From positions 930,001 through 994,000 of the forward strand of contig OY979721.1 in NCBI GenBank assembly GCA_963855995.1: a stretch of 64,000 nucleotides of DNA, in the 5' to 3' direction. Each line of letters starts with the position of its first letter. The first letter of the stretch is position 1. The stretch is from Muricea muricata. Lineage: Eukaryota > Cnidaria > Anthozoa > Malacalcyonacea > Plexauridae. Below the pieces are notes generated by a model. It saw only the letters and a list, made by a program, of their open reading frames with translations, was not told the origin of the DNA and did no database searches. The position numbers were made by a program, and so were the translations under genes. Positions 1 through 23,344 of this stretch are shown here, piece by piece.

Positions 1-1374
1 CTTAACACACGCTTATTTTATATATCCCATCTTCTTAGGGTAACGAAAACATTATATCAGCCAAGATTTTGTGAAATTTAAGAGCAACTTCTGATATTTA
101 TTTTGAATAAGCAAGCTATTTACATACGAAAGCAATTAAGAAACTTAAAACATATTTGACTAAACTATTACAAGATTTAACATCACCAAAACATCTTACT
201 TGTTATGAAAAACACAAGAAATCCAAGAAGACTTCTTTCCATATTTTGAAATAACTCGCTAAAGGTAAAATCTCACCACACAAAATTTCGCTACAAATTT
301 TATCAAAGGAAAATCAATATAAATTCTACGCCTGAATTAACATGATACTGCTTGATAAAGACGTCATGTCACGATATGACAAACGCACACAGCACCACTA
401 GCTATTTTTTAAACAAGTGTGGACGTTTTAAACGGGTGGTACGCTGGTGACTTTATTAAGTTTAAACTCTCACTTGAATATTTCACACCTTAACGACTTG
501 TAACTATAAGCAGAACTAAACATAGAGTTAAGTGAATGAGAGTTGGAAATATGCCTCTCCGTTGACCGGCTCTCATCAACCCTTACGATTTACGTTTTAA
601 TGAGAACAAACGAGAGTTTTCGCTTGCGTATAAGGCCGTGATGAGAGGTTTAAATGAGCAATAAATCACAGCGCGTTTATTACGAGAAGAAAGTTTAGAT
701 TAGTTAAGTGTATTCCAAGTTTCATAAAAAAACTTAATTTGCTTACACCCCGTACTAAGCTCAACGAATGTGAACCGTAAATTCGCAATACGGACGGTCT
801 TAAATTAGTTTTCTTTTATATATATACATACATATATTATATTTAAGAAATATAAAACATTTTCCGTGTTGATATACAGTTATATCAACACGAGTGGAAG
901 TCGGAAAAACGAGAAATTTTGTGGAAACACGACGCCCGCAGGGCGGAGTGTTTTCACACAATTTCGAGTTTTTCCAATTTTCACGAGTGTTGAGATAACT
1001 GTGTATCAATACGGGAAAAATGTTTTATATTTGTTTTATAATATAGCAATGTCAAAAGCCCGAAGAATACGAAAAATTTCCGTGTTTATAAGTGGCAGGA
1101 AATTTTCCGTGTTTACATTGAGTTATGTAAACACGGCTCTCAACCAATCAGCGTTCAGGATTCACAAATGCTATATTATAAAAACTTTTGAAAGAGTGCT
1201 CAATGGATATCCAGAGCATAATTAATTTATTTAAACGACTCAACAAATTCCACTAGGCATCTTTATTACTAACTAGTTTCGTACCACGAGATGTGGCACT
1301 CATCAGATAAAATAGCCTACCTGCCACACGTTATTTTATCTGCCACACGTAATCTTATCTGCAACACGTTATTT

Positions 1375-1435
<61 letters not shown>

Positions 1436-1483
1436 AAGATCAACAAACTATATATAGTGAATAAAAATTACGTCAAGCCATTC
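1..1483. other. 3' flank of NOC3L; foldback repeat and microsatellite, no gene seen
   Basis: No supportable gene. A foldback (inverted-repeat) element lies at about 832-1042, with arms meeting near 930. A related hairpin starting with TTTCCGTGTT is at 1075-1140. The 120-codon frame inside this foldback is open on both strands only because of the palindrome. At about 1310-1375 a short unit around TTATCTGCCACACG is repeated three to four times. A (TA)n microsatellite runs about 1378-1431. On the minus strand an AATAAA (plus coordinates 1373-1378) lies about 105 bp beyond the NOC3L stop and could be its poly(A) signal. Confidence 0.6.
1378..1431. repeat. (TA)n microsatellite
   Basis: An uninterrupted alternating TA run of about 54 bp just 3' of the NOC3L stop codon. 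Confidence 0.95.
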
Positions 1484-12194
<10,711 letters not shown>

Positions 12195-12251
12195 ATTTTT
12201 TCACCCTTTAAACTGTATACTTTCAAACAATCACGAAAAATCTTTAAAACG

Positions 12252-12281
12252 CTACACAAAAATATCAAATTCAGCCGCCAT
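12252..12281 (-). other. Upstream ORF of 9 codons in the NOC3L leader
   Basis: Upstream of the proposed NOC3L start on the minus strand, an ATG in AATATGGCGGC opens a 9-residue frame (MAAEFDIFV) ending in TAG, 58 nt before the single-codon start exon. It could lower translation of NOC3L, or the ATG may simply be part of a YY1-like initiator element. Its presence in the mRNA is inferred from position only. Confidence 0.5.
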
Positions 12282-12284
12282 ATT
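12274..12284 (-). promoter_or_regulatory. YY1-like element AATATGGCGGC near the NOC3L transcription start
   Basis: The 11-mer AATATGGCGGC resembles the YY1 consensus (AANATGGCGGC) often found just downstream of transcription starts in animal housekeeping genes. The same 11-mer covers the TTLL12 start codon at 58871-58881. Function is inferred from this match. Confidence 0.45.
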
Positions 12285-12329
12285 GTTTTTCCTCCCCAGT
12301 CTCTTCTTCGCTCGTGCAAGAAACTGATC

Positions 12330-14105
12330 TGATATTGTACAGGCTGGATGGAGTATGTGACTCGAGCTTTTTTTATCTCTCAACGCTGCACATGCTAATT
12401 AAATGTAATTAATTTCGTTTGGAGTTCATTGAACGACGCTTTAAAAACACTATATACCTGTCCTTGGTCATAAAACATTGGGTATTTGATACTTATTAAA
12501 AAATTTTTTCTATCTTTACAAAATTGGCAAATTGCTGCAAACTTTTTTGACGATCTCATGGCTGCTTTCTGGTAATTTAAAAGCAATTTAACAGGCCTTA
12601 AGTTTACTTTGGAATTCCTGCATGATCTTTTCATTTTCCCACGACAATGTCATTTTCTATAAACTCAAGGTGAGAATCCAATTAAGAACCAATTAAGCTG
12701 ATAATCACACAATTAACAAGATACAAATGACAAGTAAAAATTTTATTAAACGTTGCACGTATAAAACCATTATTGAATGATAAGTGTGAAGTTCTTCAAG
12801 GGAGAGCGTCTCCCTCTTGTCATCATGTTATAATGCTTCTTCAAGGTGCTTTCTGTTTTTTATTTAAATAGTTCTCATCAATGCAGTGAATGCGTATAAT
12901 CTCTACCTCAGTCACAATCATGCTGTCATTGTCCTAGACCTGGACTAGGTTTAGTGCACTTCGTTTCAGAGTAGCCTTCATATAGACTGAACAAAATATT
13001 GACCATGTTTGAACATAAACAAGCTTAAGCTTACATAACCAAGTTTAAGACTATTTTCAATACATCACATGCATGAGAAAAACGCGACAGTTTGTCATGA
13101 AAGCGCAACATAAATTAGTAAATTATCATTATTGCTATCAGTTGTGTTGAAAGAATGGGAAAATTTTCAACTAAACATCGAGCGTTTTAACTTACAAGCG
13201 CGGATAAAGTTGCAGCTATAATCTCATGTGCTATTAAGACTTGATGGAAAATTCTGCGCTAATTCAGTCTGTAATTCAGTCTGTAATTCAGTCTGTAATT
13301 CAGTCCTTGTACGCCCCCTTGATGATATTCTCGTCGCTTCGATAAGACGAGCCCTGAGTGTTTCAGGAATGCATGGAGCCATTAAAATACGATGAGACGG
13401 AAATTTAATGATAAACTGTTTAAAAACGTTATTTCTTTTGAAAACAGATATTTTCATTATTATTTAGGACAACCATGAAATTGCATAATACTCAAAAACG
13501 TACAGGATCTTTTACTAACTTAAACAATATATAAGCAAAGGCCATTTCATTTCAGTTGAGAACTAAACGATAAAAAAATATAACATAGTTTTTTCAAAAA
13601 AATAATTCACTAATGCGATTTCGTTTATTTTTTAGAACATGGGTTATTAATCATGCAACGTTGTCAAATTCGTGCAACAGAATTCAGCCGTTTTGGGCTA
13701 CAATGTTAATTTACGAAAACTGTATATTTTTCTGTCTATCTGTATTTAGATTACTTTGGAATCACATTTAATTTCTGGACATAATAATCGAGCTGTCGAC
13801 AGAAGCTCGGAGTGTTATCATTTCCGCGAGATTAACGTTTCAGTATCCTGTTATTGATTTGAAGAGCGCCTTTTCCGTTTGGGAATAACCCCAATGTCGT
13901 TTCCCATGGTTTTATGACATAAAACAGACAGATCTCGTGAATTACTTTAGTATTGGTCAGGTCATCGGTGTTGATGTTATACGAAACTGAAGAACAAGAA
14001 GACACAACAATATCATCGATTGCTCAGCTGGTTTTAAACTGCGCTCAATTTCGAAAGTCCTTTGAAAATCTTTTGGTGAAGTACAACAAAAACAAGCTCG
14101 AAATA
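12330..14105. other. Intergenic, NOC3L to cytokine gene A; 12-bp minisatellite
   Basis: No gene could be supported. A minus-strand frame at 12395-12634 begins with ATG but shows no recognisable domain or splice partner. A 12-bp unit (TAATTCAGTCTG) is repeated about four times at 13260-13304. The frame at 13974-14105 is open into the proposed first exon of cytokine gene A and could be a longer N-terminus. Confidence 0.5.
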
Positions 14106-16732
14106 ATGAGCATCGAATCAGCAAAACTGTCAGTGTCTGGTTATCGAAAACAGTTCAAGGTAAGAGATCAGTGTATAAATCATTAGTTTGCTTTGAAAGT
14201 TGAAAAATATCCTTTTGTTCTTATAGGCACTATCTCCTGACTTTCTTCTGAGTTAAATGATCTTTCTTCCTTATTGTTTTTTGCTGTTTGTTTCCAATAT
14301 AAGTAAACGCATAGCCCGAGAAGCCATAGATATTTCTACCTATTCTACACGAAAGTATTAAAACATTCTTTGGGCCAACCGTACCTAAATAAGCTGTTCC
14401 GTACTATAGAAAAATCTGTACTGTACAACAATACACCATCAGACATCACGTAAGCACATCTTGTTATTATACCCTTCGTACTGTACGCCATCAAGTAGAA
14501 AGTAAACGTTTTTTTAACGTTTATTTACCAAACCAAGTCAACATGCCAAGTAAGATCCTACTTAGTGTTATATCAATTACAATTTGACAAAAAAAACAAT
14601 GTGAAATCTAATATGCTTGTGTTTATTTGAAAACTTCAGAAAACAGCTGTTAATGATCGACCTGAAAATATTCCTCTATAAACATCTTTCTAATTTTGTT
14701 AGAAAGGTTCCGTTGAGGGTGATTTTTTTCATCAACTTAACGATGAAATAAAAATAGCCTGTTTATTATCTGATGACAAAAAGAGCCGCGAAAGCATTGC
14801 AAATATAAACAATCTTGGCTTCTGCGCATAACAAAGCAAACCAATTTTATATACACTCATTATGCGCAGTGGAAACAATAGCAATCTTGTGCATTGAAAA
14901 TTTTCCCTGCAAGACCACATGTCGCTAAAAACAACCCACGCAATTTTTTGGGCATTTAAAAAGAATTTATCCCCTGCTATTTCCAATCATTGCTCAATTG
15001 AGGAATTACAACATTGGCTCCAAGGAGTGCTTGTGTCAACTTGTCGGTTAAACTTAACAGCGGTAGCTAGCTTAAATAACTTCCTGTTGCAAACATCAGG
15101 GAGCTTTTGCATACACCATTAAAAGCACAATAATAGAAAATACGTGATACTCCTATATTAAACTATCGCTGTCAGTGTTTGTAGTGCAGTTAAAAGCACA
15201 CGAGAACAGAGGACGTTTCACCACCTGAAACGATGTAAACAAAATTCGACGTTTTGAGCGAATGCCCTCACTACAACCAGGAAGTATCTTTGCCTTTGCC
15301 TCGCCAGGTTCTGTTCGCAAAATGGTTGAGCGGAGTTTGGTGTTATGCAGCTGGGAAGATTAGGATCTACAACTCGACTACAACTCAGCTCGACTTCGAA
15401 GGAATTTGATTACAGTAACAACCGTTTGAAGCTAGTTTTGGCAACTTACAAACAGTGTTTGCTAAATAATGCGGTGTCTGCTATGATAAGATGACCATCA
15501 ATAACACCTCTCACGTCGCAACATCCTTTCGCGTTGCTGAAGCCGAAGGCACATGACAATGCTTATAGTTCAACATTGTATTGATCATAGTTATACACCA
15601 GATCACAAATTATTCATAGATGTTGTCTTCCTTAAATTGTTTTTTGTTTTGCTTAAAGGCACTTCTTCGAGCTGCCACCTCGTAAATCTTAACTTCTTCA
15701 TCGCGCTTCATAAAAAGCAAGATTTACACGTTGAATAAGTTGCGTGATTATACCGAAACATATGTCATACTAATTGTATGACATATGTGTGTAATTGTGG
15801 TTGATGACGAAAAATAGTTTATTTTGAATGTTTTTTTAGAAAAATGAACGCAGATACTTCCGCGTGGGAGTCGGGTAATGCAGCCAAATTTCGGTTAAAT
15901 CTAGCAAAGTGATTACCTTATTAGTTTATCGCGGAATACTAATTACATGTGTTGATTTTACCGATCCCAGTATAAATGGCTTCTTAAAGATGTGGCTATC
16001 TGTTTATGTTTGGCAGTTCCTTTCACAAATAGCTTTTTTAAGTGACCACAATGGCTGCCTTTGGCTCAGAGATTAACCAGGGTGTGTAGAATATCCCAGT
16101 ATCCCACATCTGTATAAATAAGCCACGCCGACATTAGTAGCTACCATCAAGAAAAAAAAAGGATATTAAGTACAAAGGAAAACACGCACGAACATTGTAA
16201 AAATTTAACTCACGTATTTGGCTATACTCCACCAATCCCGACGTAAACAAGCACGCATTGCATTGTGGTCGAGCAAGCCTTTTTAACCCATGATCAAATT
16301 CGATTTCAATGTTGTTTTATTTTCTTTTCTCTCCCCTAGATCAGCTATGCATTCCTCCTGTGGCTCTTGCTCGATGTATTCATCAATTGCCACGGCAAAA
16401 GCATCCCCAAATGGCATTACGTTCACACGAATGTTTGTCCGCACATCATACCAGAACCTAAAGTGTACCTCAGCAACATGTTCGACACGACAGATTACTT
16501 CTTTCCGCAATATTACACAGAAAGAAAATGTGCATCGCCTAAAAGCGCCAGCGGATCAAAGCAGCCGACATGGGCGACGTGTTTGAACGGTCTGCACCAT
16601 TGCGTAACTCGCTACAGAATGCTGGACTTCCTGAGGATGCCAGAGCCGGGGAATGGGACATTTGCAAGCGCGTCCATCGAAATCGTCCCTGTTCCTGTGG
16701 CGTGTGAATGCTCCAGCTTTATTGTTACTTAA
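14106..16732 (+). CDS. IL-17-like secreted cytokine A (2 exons, ~148 aa)
   Basis: A small secreted cystine-knot-type protein. Exon 2 (16340-16732) is secure. It starts after CTCCCCTAG with a hydrophobic signal segment (ISYAFLLWLLLDVF), then has six cysteines. The block D-x4-P-x4-E-x2-C (DYFFPQYYTERKC region) matches IL-17 spacing. The C-terminal block LR...PVACEC has the same 29-residue spacing as the IL-17 LRR...PVGCTC block. Exon 1 is tentative: 14106-14159, ending AAG|GTAAGAG, phase 0. Phase 0 matches gene B, and an earlier in-frame ATG at 13974 would lengthen the N-terminus to 62 residues. Unlike gene B there is no intron between cysteines 3 and 4. It probably signals extracellularly through IL-17R-like (SEFIR) receptors, by family analogy. 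Spätzle or neurotrophin-like knots are alternatives; the spacing favours IL-17. Confidence 0.65.
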
Positions 16733-19014
16733 ATGTGAACAGAAACTTAGCAAAAGACTAGTAGATAAAATATCTGTAGAACGATTTGCACAGAGTAAGC
16801 TTGGGTAGATGCCGAGATAAAATTATTAGGCTTTGTGATTGCCCTTTCGGCGGCAAAAGTCATCATTGTTTGTGATTTTTCTTTAGAAAATCGCTGTCTA
16901 TAGTCTGTTATTATAACCAACCACTTGCCAAGCCCAATTCTGATACTACACGTCAACTGCAATGCCGCAAGGTTTAGATTTGGCTTCAAATACTGCTACG
17001 GTTAGGGATAACTAGCCAATTACATGATTACAAAACTACCCGACTAGGCAATCGAATATGTGACAGTTTGGTCGAGGAACAGCAGTAGTAGTATAGTAGC
17101 GACAGTTAAACGTTTATAACTCACTAGTCGACTTGACAACCACTTTGCTCTAAGCAGAAATGTACATAAATAAACATAAAGCCACGTCTACAACAGCCAT
17201 TTTCTTGTTAGCTGTTCACTAAATTTTCTTTGGCATTAGTGTATATGCAACATATATATAAATTGTACATATGACGCAAAGAACACATTAAAGCACAAAC
17301 TAAATGAACATATAATATAATATAACATACAAGGTAATCACATTGCCATTGAATAATTTGAATTGTTTGTAATTAAAACGTTTACGAATTTGATTATATG
17401 TCAATGTTTAAAAACATTTTGAACTTTTAACAAATAAATAAAAATTCATATCATTACACATAGAAGTTCTTGTTTGTTCAGACAAACATGAAGCCGGGAT
17501 AGTTATCATGTTCTTTACTTTGGTCATGTGTAACCCACCAGTTTCAGTATTATATAGAGATCATTGCGCACACAGTGAATTGGGCTGCTTATGGTGTAGC
17601 TGAAGGGTCGACCCCTTACATAATTTTGATATTTTGAAATAAGTCACGCGCAGTTACAGAAATGATCATGGCCAATTAGCTGGAACGTCGCGTATTGTCA
17701 TAGCTCAGTTTTAGTTATTTCTTATGTCGTCACACGCCACAAAATAGATACTCATTGTGCGAAGCGACGTCATAAGTCGTGTAATTTATAAATATCAATA
17801 TGCCTCGAGAAGGAAGATAGAAGTATCAAAAAATTTATGTTGTCATTTTAATTTTTTAGCGATCTTTGCAAATGCAATCTACCAGTACCTGGTTTAACAT
17901 TAGCATTTATTAATTAACATTTATTTACTTAGCTATATCGCGCAAATTCAACACAATATGACGACGTTATAGCCATCGGACACTTTAATTATTTCCAAAT
18001 GTCCACATTTTCCCAAGCCTATTGGCTATTGTCTATACTAATCAGCAAGCATGGGCACTTTAAATAAACAACTGATGGCGAAATCTATAACCGGTTTACA
18101 AATCATTTCTATATTAGAATCAATGACTTACTTATGTCAGGAAAACCAGACATAATTTCCCGTCGCGACTTTGTTATAGACGATATAATCAACGACGCAA
18201 TGGCTAAAAGTTAACAATGATGTTTTAAGGAAATGTTCTTTGACCTTGAGTCGACTTTATGCAAGCTTGCATGAAGGGCAATCTCCAAAGTTTTTAAACA
18301 AAATAGTCTACCTTCACTCAAAATCTAGCTTGACCCTGTCTGGCAGTTCGCGAGCGCTCTACATTGCTATCGTCTTGCTATAGACTTAGGCATCTTGTTA
18401 CACTGCTATATTCTACAAGAATGAAGATGTATTGTATTGCTTGGGGGTAATGTCAAACAGCGAATTCGTGCGTCAAGTCTAATACCTGCATTAAGTTTGA
18501 CTGGCTTTGATACAAGAGCTGATTTGACCTGGACTAAGCTGGATATTGACAAATGGTTAGGCGATGTCCAACAGTTTTCTTCAGCACGTCGACTTTTCAT
18601 GCGCGATTAATTTATTTTTCTGATCATGCTAAATAGTGTCAAACTAATTGTACTGGTTTTGGCGCATGAAACTAGCTTACCGCGGAAGTTTCACGATGTC
18701 TCCAGCAACCTTATAAGTATCTTCAGGGAACGTCGAAGACGCGTCAAAGGTCAATTAAAATTCAATGGTTTAAATGTCATCTACTCAATACACTTCCGTG
18801 TACAATCAAGCTAATGCAGTGAATCTAATAATCATACATCAGCGTGGAGCTGATTATTTCCTTCCGTGTGAAAAAGCCAAAGCAAGCCTGACCGCGAAAT
18901 TATATTAAGACAGTCCAGCTATTTATCTTATCCATAATGCTTATCCACAGGAAGAGCCAGTGAGCCAGAGGAAAAAGTATATCCTAGTATTAAGCCCTGA
19001 CAAGACAGAACAGA
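16733..19014. other. Intergenic, cytokine A to cytokine B
   Basis: About 2.3 kb of AT-rich sequence. Frames at 18406-18600 (minus) and 18626-18814 (plus) have no recognisable features. No clear repeat with termini was seen. Confidence 0.5.
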
Positions 19015-22000
19015 ATGAAATCAGAAGCAAAGGTAAGCGGAGAAATTCTGAAAAAGTATGAAACAACTGTACAAATTCAGTGTATGCTTTCACAAAGGAT
19101 AGATTTCTTTATTCATCAACTTCGTCATAAACGACTAAGACTTCTTACGAAATACATCACATGTTCCCTAACACCCAACGTAAGCAAGTATACACATTAA
19201 TTACAACACGTTTTATCAACAAGACTTGGCAATGAACGACTGCGCAAGTGACACTTAACAGATGGATTGATTTCCAGTGACTTGGCAAGCCAAGGGTAAG
19301 ACTGATACAGGAAAACCAACGATTCTTAAAGTTCCAAGCTTAAAAAACTTGTTTATACATTTCAGAGATTAGTGTACAACATAACGTCATAAGTGTTTGC
19401 ACAGAAATGAAAAAAACAATTTGGCCATTTTGGATATGTTTACATCTTGGCGTTTCGAGGAAGTACAATGTAATACTGACACAGACATTGCGCATACGAG
19501 ATTCACAAAATTAATGATTCACATTATTTAATATGATTCGATTGACTATACTTTTTAGCACAATATAAAGCCAGGGCATTAATCGATCCCATCATAGCAT
19601 TATAGTTACAAAATTTTACAAAACGAGAGCGACACAACTAAATTGATGAATAATATGAACGTAAAAAACAGCTAACAACAGCTGACAGTCTCGTTGGGGG
19701 ATGGATAAAGTGCGTGTATGGCCCAGATTAAATGTGCTAAAAAGCGCACGTTTGTAATAGGATTATGTATACCTACGATTTATAACACGAGCGACCGTGT
19801 TGTAACGATTACCGGATATACAAAGTCTGTACCACATATGCAGACTCCTTCACGCCCATGATTTCTTTTGTGTTTTCTTCATAAACTATTGTATAATGTA
19901 TGCATGATTTCACAAATAAATATATATTTCAAATAGGTGATATTTCGACTGTATTTCAGGATTGTTGTCACTTTGGTAGGATGACTGACCTTGATATACA
20001 TTCGATTCTATTTTTATGTTTAAATAGCTAATTATCCTTGCTACAAATTAAAAAAACCATGCACAGGACAAGTCATTCGCAACAGTGCAAGCCAGTTAGG
20101 GACGGACCATTAAATTTTTGAGGGGAGAGTTGGGCAATCTTTTTGTGCATGTTCTTTTTTTCGTGCTAGTTAAACACGTTGGATTTTTTTCTCTACTAAG
20201 TTCCATTGCAAGATCTTTTTCTCGCACATGCACATATGTCCCTTTGATTCTCCTTTAAGCGGGTGGTATACCACATATATCTTTCCATTTATTTGTTTTA
20301 TGCCATTCATGTTGCACTATTAAAATGGTGCGGAAGAAAGCGTAGAAGTTTTAGAATGTACTGAGCTTGACTTAATGAGCTAAAATTACTATGACTTTTG
20401 TATCTTTCCATTTATTTGCTTTTATATGCATTTTAATCCTTAATTCTTAAACAACTTTCATTTTTAAACAACAAAAACACAATGATAACTTTCAGAAGGA
20501 TGGAGCCAGTGTTTTCCCGTCCTTACAGCCATAAGTAACATTAGATACTAGATTCAAGTTTTCACACTAATCAACACAAAATGTAATCTCCATAATTTGT
20601 GAGTATAAATAGCTGTTCAGCTCGTATCTTGAGTTTACAAGATGAAATTAATATTCGGAACATTTTTCTTTTTTTATATTGTTGTTGTATTCTATCGAAT
20701 ACATAATTTTCCTGCTTTAATTGACTTGTGTACACTAATCCTATATAATTCCTTTTTCGCCTTCATTGTCGCTTCATATGTAATGTTATGTAGGTGATCA
20801 GTTACGGTGACAGCTATGTGCCCGTCCCAGGGATATCCGACCGCAAAACCAGAAAAAGAATGATCAAGGTCAGAGGATATGACATGTGAGAAAGATGTCA
20901 GATTTACGTGAATTTATCCAGATAAATATGTTATCGACTCAGCAGCTATAATGAAGTCTTCGCTGGGCGCTTCTATTATCTAGTTTTTGCTTCTTTCCGA
21001 AATAAACTTTACTTTTATTTGCTCTCCGTTTTTCAGGCCTTTGTCGTGGTACTTACAGCTGCGGTCATATTTCTGTATCTGAAGTTTACTCTCGCCAATA
21101 AAACCCAAACGAACAACGCAAGTTTGAAAACAACATTACGTCATATCAACCCATGTCGTCACGTGATTCCCGAACCGGAAGTCATCTTGCAAGAGGAGTT
21201 TAACACTGACGACTATTTTTTCCCGAATTCGTACAAAGAACGGATATGTGCTGCACCAAATAAGACGGCGGAGCAAGATCATGAGCTAAAGGAGCTTCAA
21301 TCCTGTGGCGTAAATTCTGTGAAAGGTAAAGTGGAAACACCCTAAAAAGACACTAATATTCCCAACCTCGTCCCCAGGGTCATCTTTGTGGGCGCGATGA
21401 GGAAATAGATGACCCTGGTAAAGGCTGTCCTAATCTCCTTGTTCATTGGTTAACACATTCGACCAGTCTGGGTTTGTGACAATAAATGTGATTGGTTTAA
21501 CGAAATGACAGCATAATATTACTTCCTGTTTTCACATTTATTAGGTTGGGGTTTTTATATATAATATATTTATATAGCATTTAAAATACCCTGTAAAGTG
21601 TTGTATTTCTGCAGTGGTTCAGACTCTCTTGTCTCGTGCTTTAATTTTATATACGGCTGTCAAAGGCCTGAGTGGCCTCACTCGCCTGACGGCATACTAG
21701 CATTTACAAACATGGTAAACATGCTTTGTTTTAAAATGTACGGACTTTCTGTAACTCTCTCCAGATACATCGGATATTCTAAAGTATTCCATTATTTGCA
21801 TTATTAAAAAACATTCTTTTAAATATTGTTTTTATGTGAGCGGAAATTTCTGTATACATTGTAAAAATTTGCACGCCAATGCTCTATGCCAGTGGTAACT
21901 TGAGTCAGCGCCACATTATTCACTGACGGCGCATGCTCGAAAATCTCCAAGAATCTTGGAGATTTTGACAGCCTTTACCAGGGTCATCTATTTCCTCACC

Positions 22001-23344
22001 GCGCCCACAAAGATGACCCTGGGGACGAGGTTGTAATATTCCATCCACTACATATTTCTATAAATTCTTATACGTACGGTGGCACAAAGCTGAAAATGCG
22101 CACGTTTAACCAGCCGGTCGACATGTTGTTATCAACAAGCCGATATTGCGACAGCTTTTTGACGACAAGTTTCTTAGAAGTTGTCAACAGACTTCTTGTA
22201 AGTTAATTGTCAAAACTTGTTATCCACAGGCATGCCGCAAGTTATTTCAACAAGTTGTAACTCATATAATTGCACAGTCAGGTTACTAAAACATTAAATT
22301 AATAAATACGACGCTCACTGGCTAATAATGTATTAAATCTTTCGCTAGCCAGACTGCTTGGCTTCCAGAAACATTAGACACCTAAAACACAATGATTATC
22401 AAAATTATGTGCTTACATTCCATACTGCAGTGTGTTTGCGACTTTTGATGAAGGCCTTGACTCCCAAGCTCAATACGGAGTACCATATTGTCCTGCCCTT
22501 GTCACACAGGATGGCTGGTTAAGGCCAAGATCTTCATCATACCATAGCGATAGCTCACCAAGCGAATCTAAAGAGAGACACTGGACACTGGACACAAGGT
22601 AGTTATATGGTCTTGATGAACAATGAGCGGAAGTACCGAATCATATCGTACGATTCAGAGTGCAAATCATTGAGGTGTGATGTTATAGTATGAAATTCAA
22701 AGTACAAGATCAAATATCCGATTGATCATGAAGTGCCACGAACACTGCCACTATTCCAACATGAACAAATCACATGATTAGGGACTCACGCCAGACTGCG
22801 GAGATTCGACTTACTGTCCACAAATTATATATATGTTTTAGGTGTCCAATGTTTCTGGAAGCTAAGCAGCTTGGCTAGCGAAAGATTTAATACATTATTA
22901 GTCAGCGAGCGTCGTATTTATTAATTTAAAGTTGTAACTCGTCTGCAAATGACAAGTTGCAACAAGTCCGATTTTAGCAGACTTGTTGCAACTTGATGAA
23001 ATTGATGCCAAGTTTGTTGCAACATGTTGTCAAGTTAAGGCAACAGCAGTACGTCTGTGCTTGTGTACTGTAGTCCCATATATACATCCCTACACTTCAC
23101 ACATCACTTGTTGACATGCTGTTAAAAGTCCATAAAATTGACAACTTGAAACATCTGAATTAATGAATCATCCTCTTTTACAGAAAACGTTTATCATTGC
23201 GTAACAAGATACAAAAGATTCGAGGTGATTCGAATCCCATTTCCCGGAAATTTGACGAGTAAATCGTGGAAAGTTGAATCAGTTCATATCGCCGTGGCTT
23301 GTGAATGTGCAAGAACGAAAACTGTGAAGACTTATGGAACGTAA
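19015..23344 (+). CDS. IL-17-like secreted cytokine B (3 exons, 155 aa)
   Basis: Paralogue of gene A. Exons: 19015-19032 (six codons, AAG|GTAAGC, phase 0), 21037-21325 (TTTTCAG acceptor, ends phase 1 at AAAG|GTAAAG) and 23184-23344 (TTTTACAG acceptor, stop TAA). The protein has a short charged N-terminus, a hydrophobic signal segment (about 7-25), and six cysteines with inter-cysteine gaps of 30, 18, 11, 33 and 1. Shared with gene A: IPEP-V-L, F-T-DYFFP--Y-ER-CA, YHCVTRY, and V/I-R-(26)-ACEC spacing, as in IL-17 proteins. Gene A has gaps of 30, 16, 6, 33 and 1. NNAS and NLT are possible N-glycosylation sites. Intron 2 (about 1.86 kb) carries two transposon-like elements. Exons 2 and 3 are strong; the short exon 1 is inferred from phase and its signal-peptide join. 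Confidence 0.7.
21363..22033. mobile_element. 671-bp non-autonomous DNA transposon, 9-bp target duplication
   Basis: Terminal inverted repeats of about 70 bp begin CAACCTCGTCCCCAGGGTC and enclose a non-coding core. Both sides carry the same 9-bp duplication TAATATTCC (21354-21362 and 22034-22042). A 9-bp duplication would fit Mutator-like or related superfamilies; that assignment is an inference. It lies 37 bp after the exon-2 donor of cytokine gene B. Confidence 0.85.
22264..22928. mobile_element. Long-TIR MITE, copy 1 (665 bp, 12-bp target duplication)
   Basis: Inverted repeats of about 65 bp start with TTAAATTAATAAATACGACG on the left (from 22294) and end as its complement at 22928. The flanks carry AAGTTGTAACTC twice (22252-22263 and 22929-22940). 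The left side has about 30 bp outside the inverted repeat that is also present in copy 2 (49849-50931). It sits in cytokine B intron 2 and interrupts a CAACTTGT-type repeat. Confidence 0.85.

Noticed and set aside
866..1225. 120-codon open frame, with a similar frame on the other strand
   Set aside because: It lies in a foldback repeat; the mirror-image frames follow from the palindrome. No domain.
12395..12634. 79-codon minus-strand frame rich in Lys/Arg, upstream of NOC3L
   Set aside because: Basic composition follows from AT-rich sequence; no recognisable family, promoter or splice partner.
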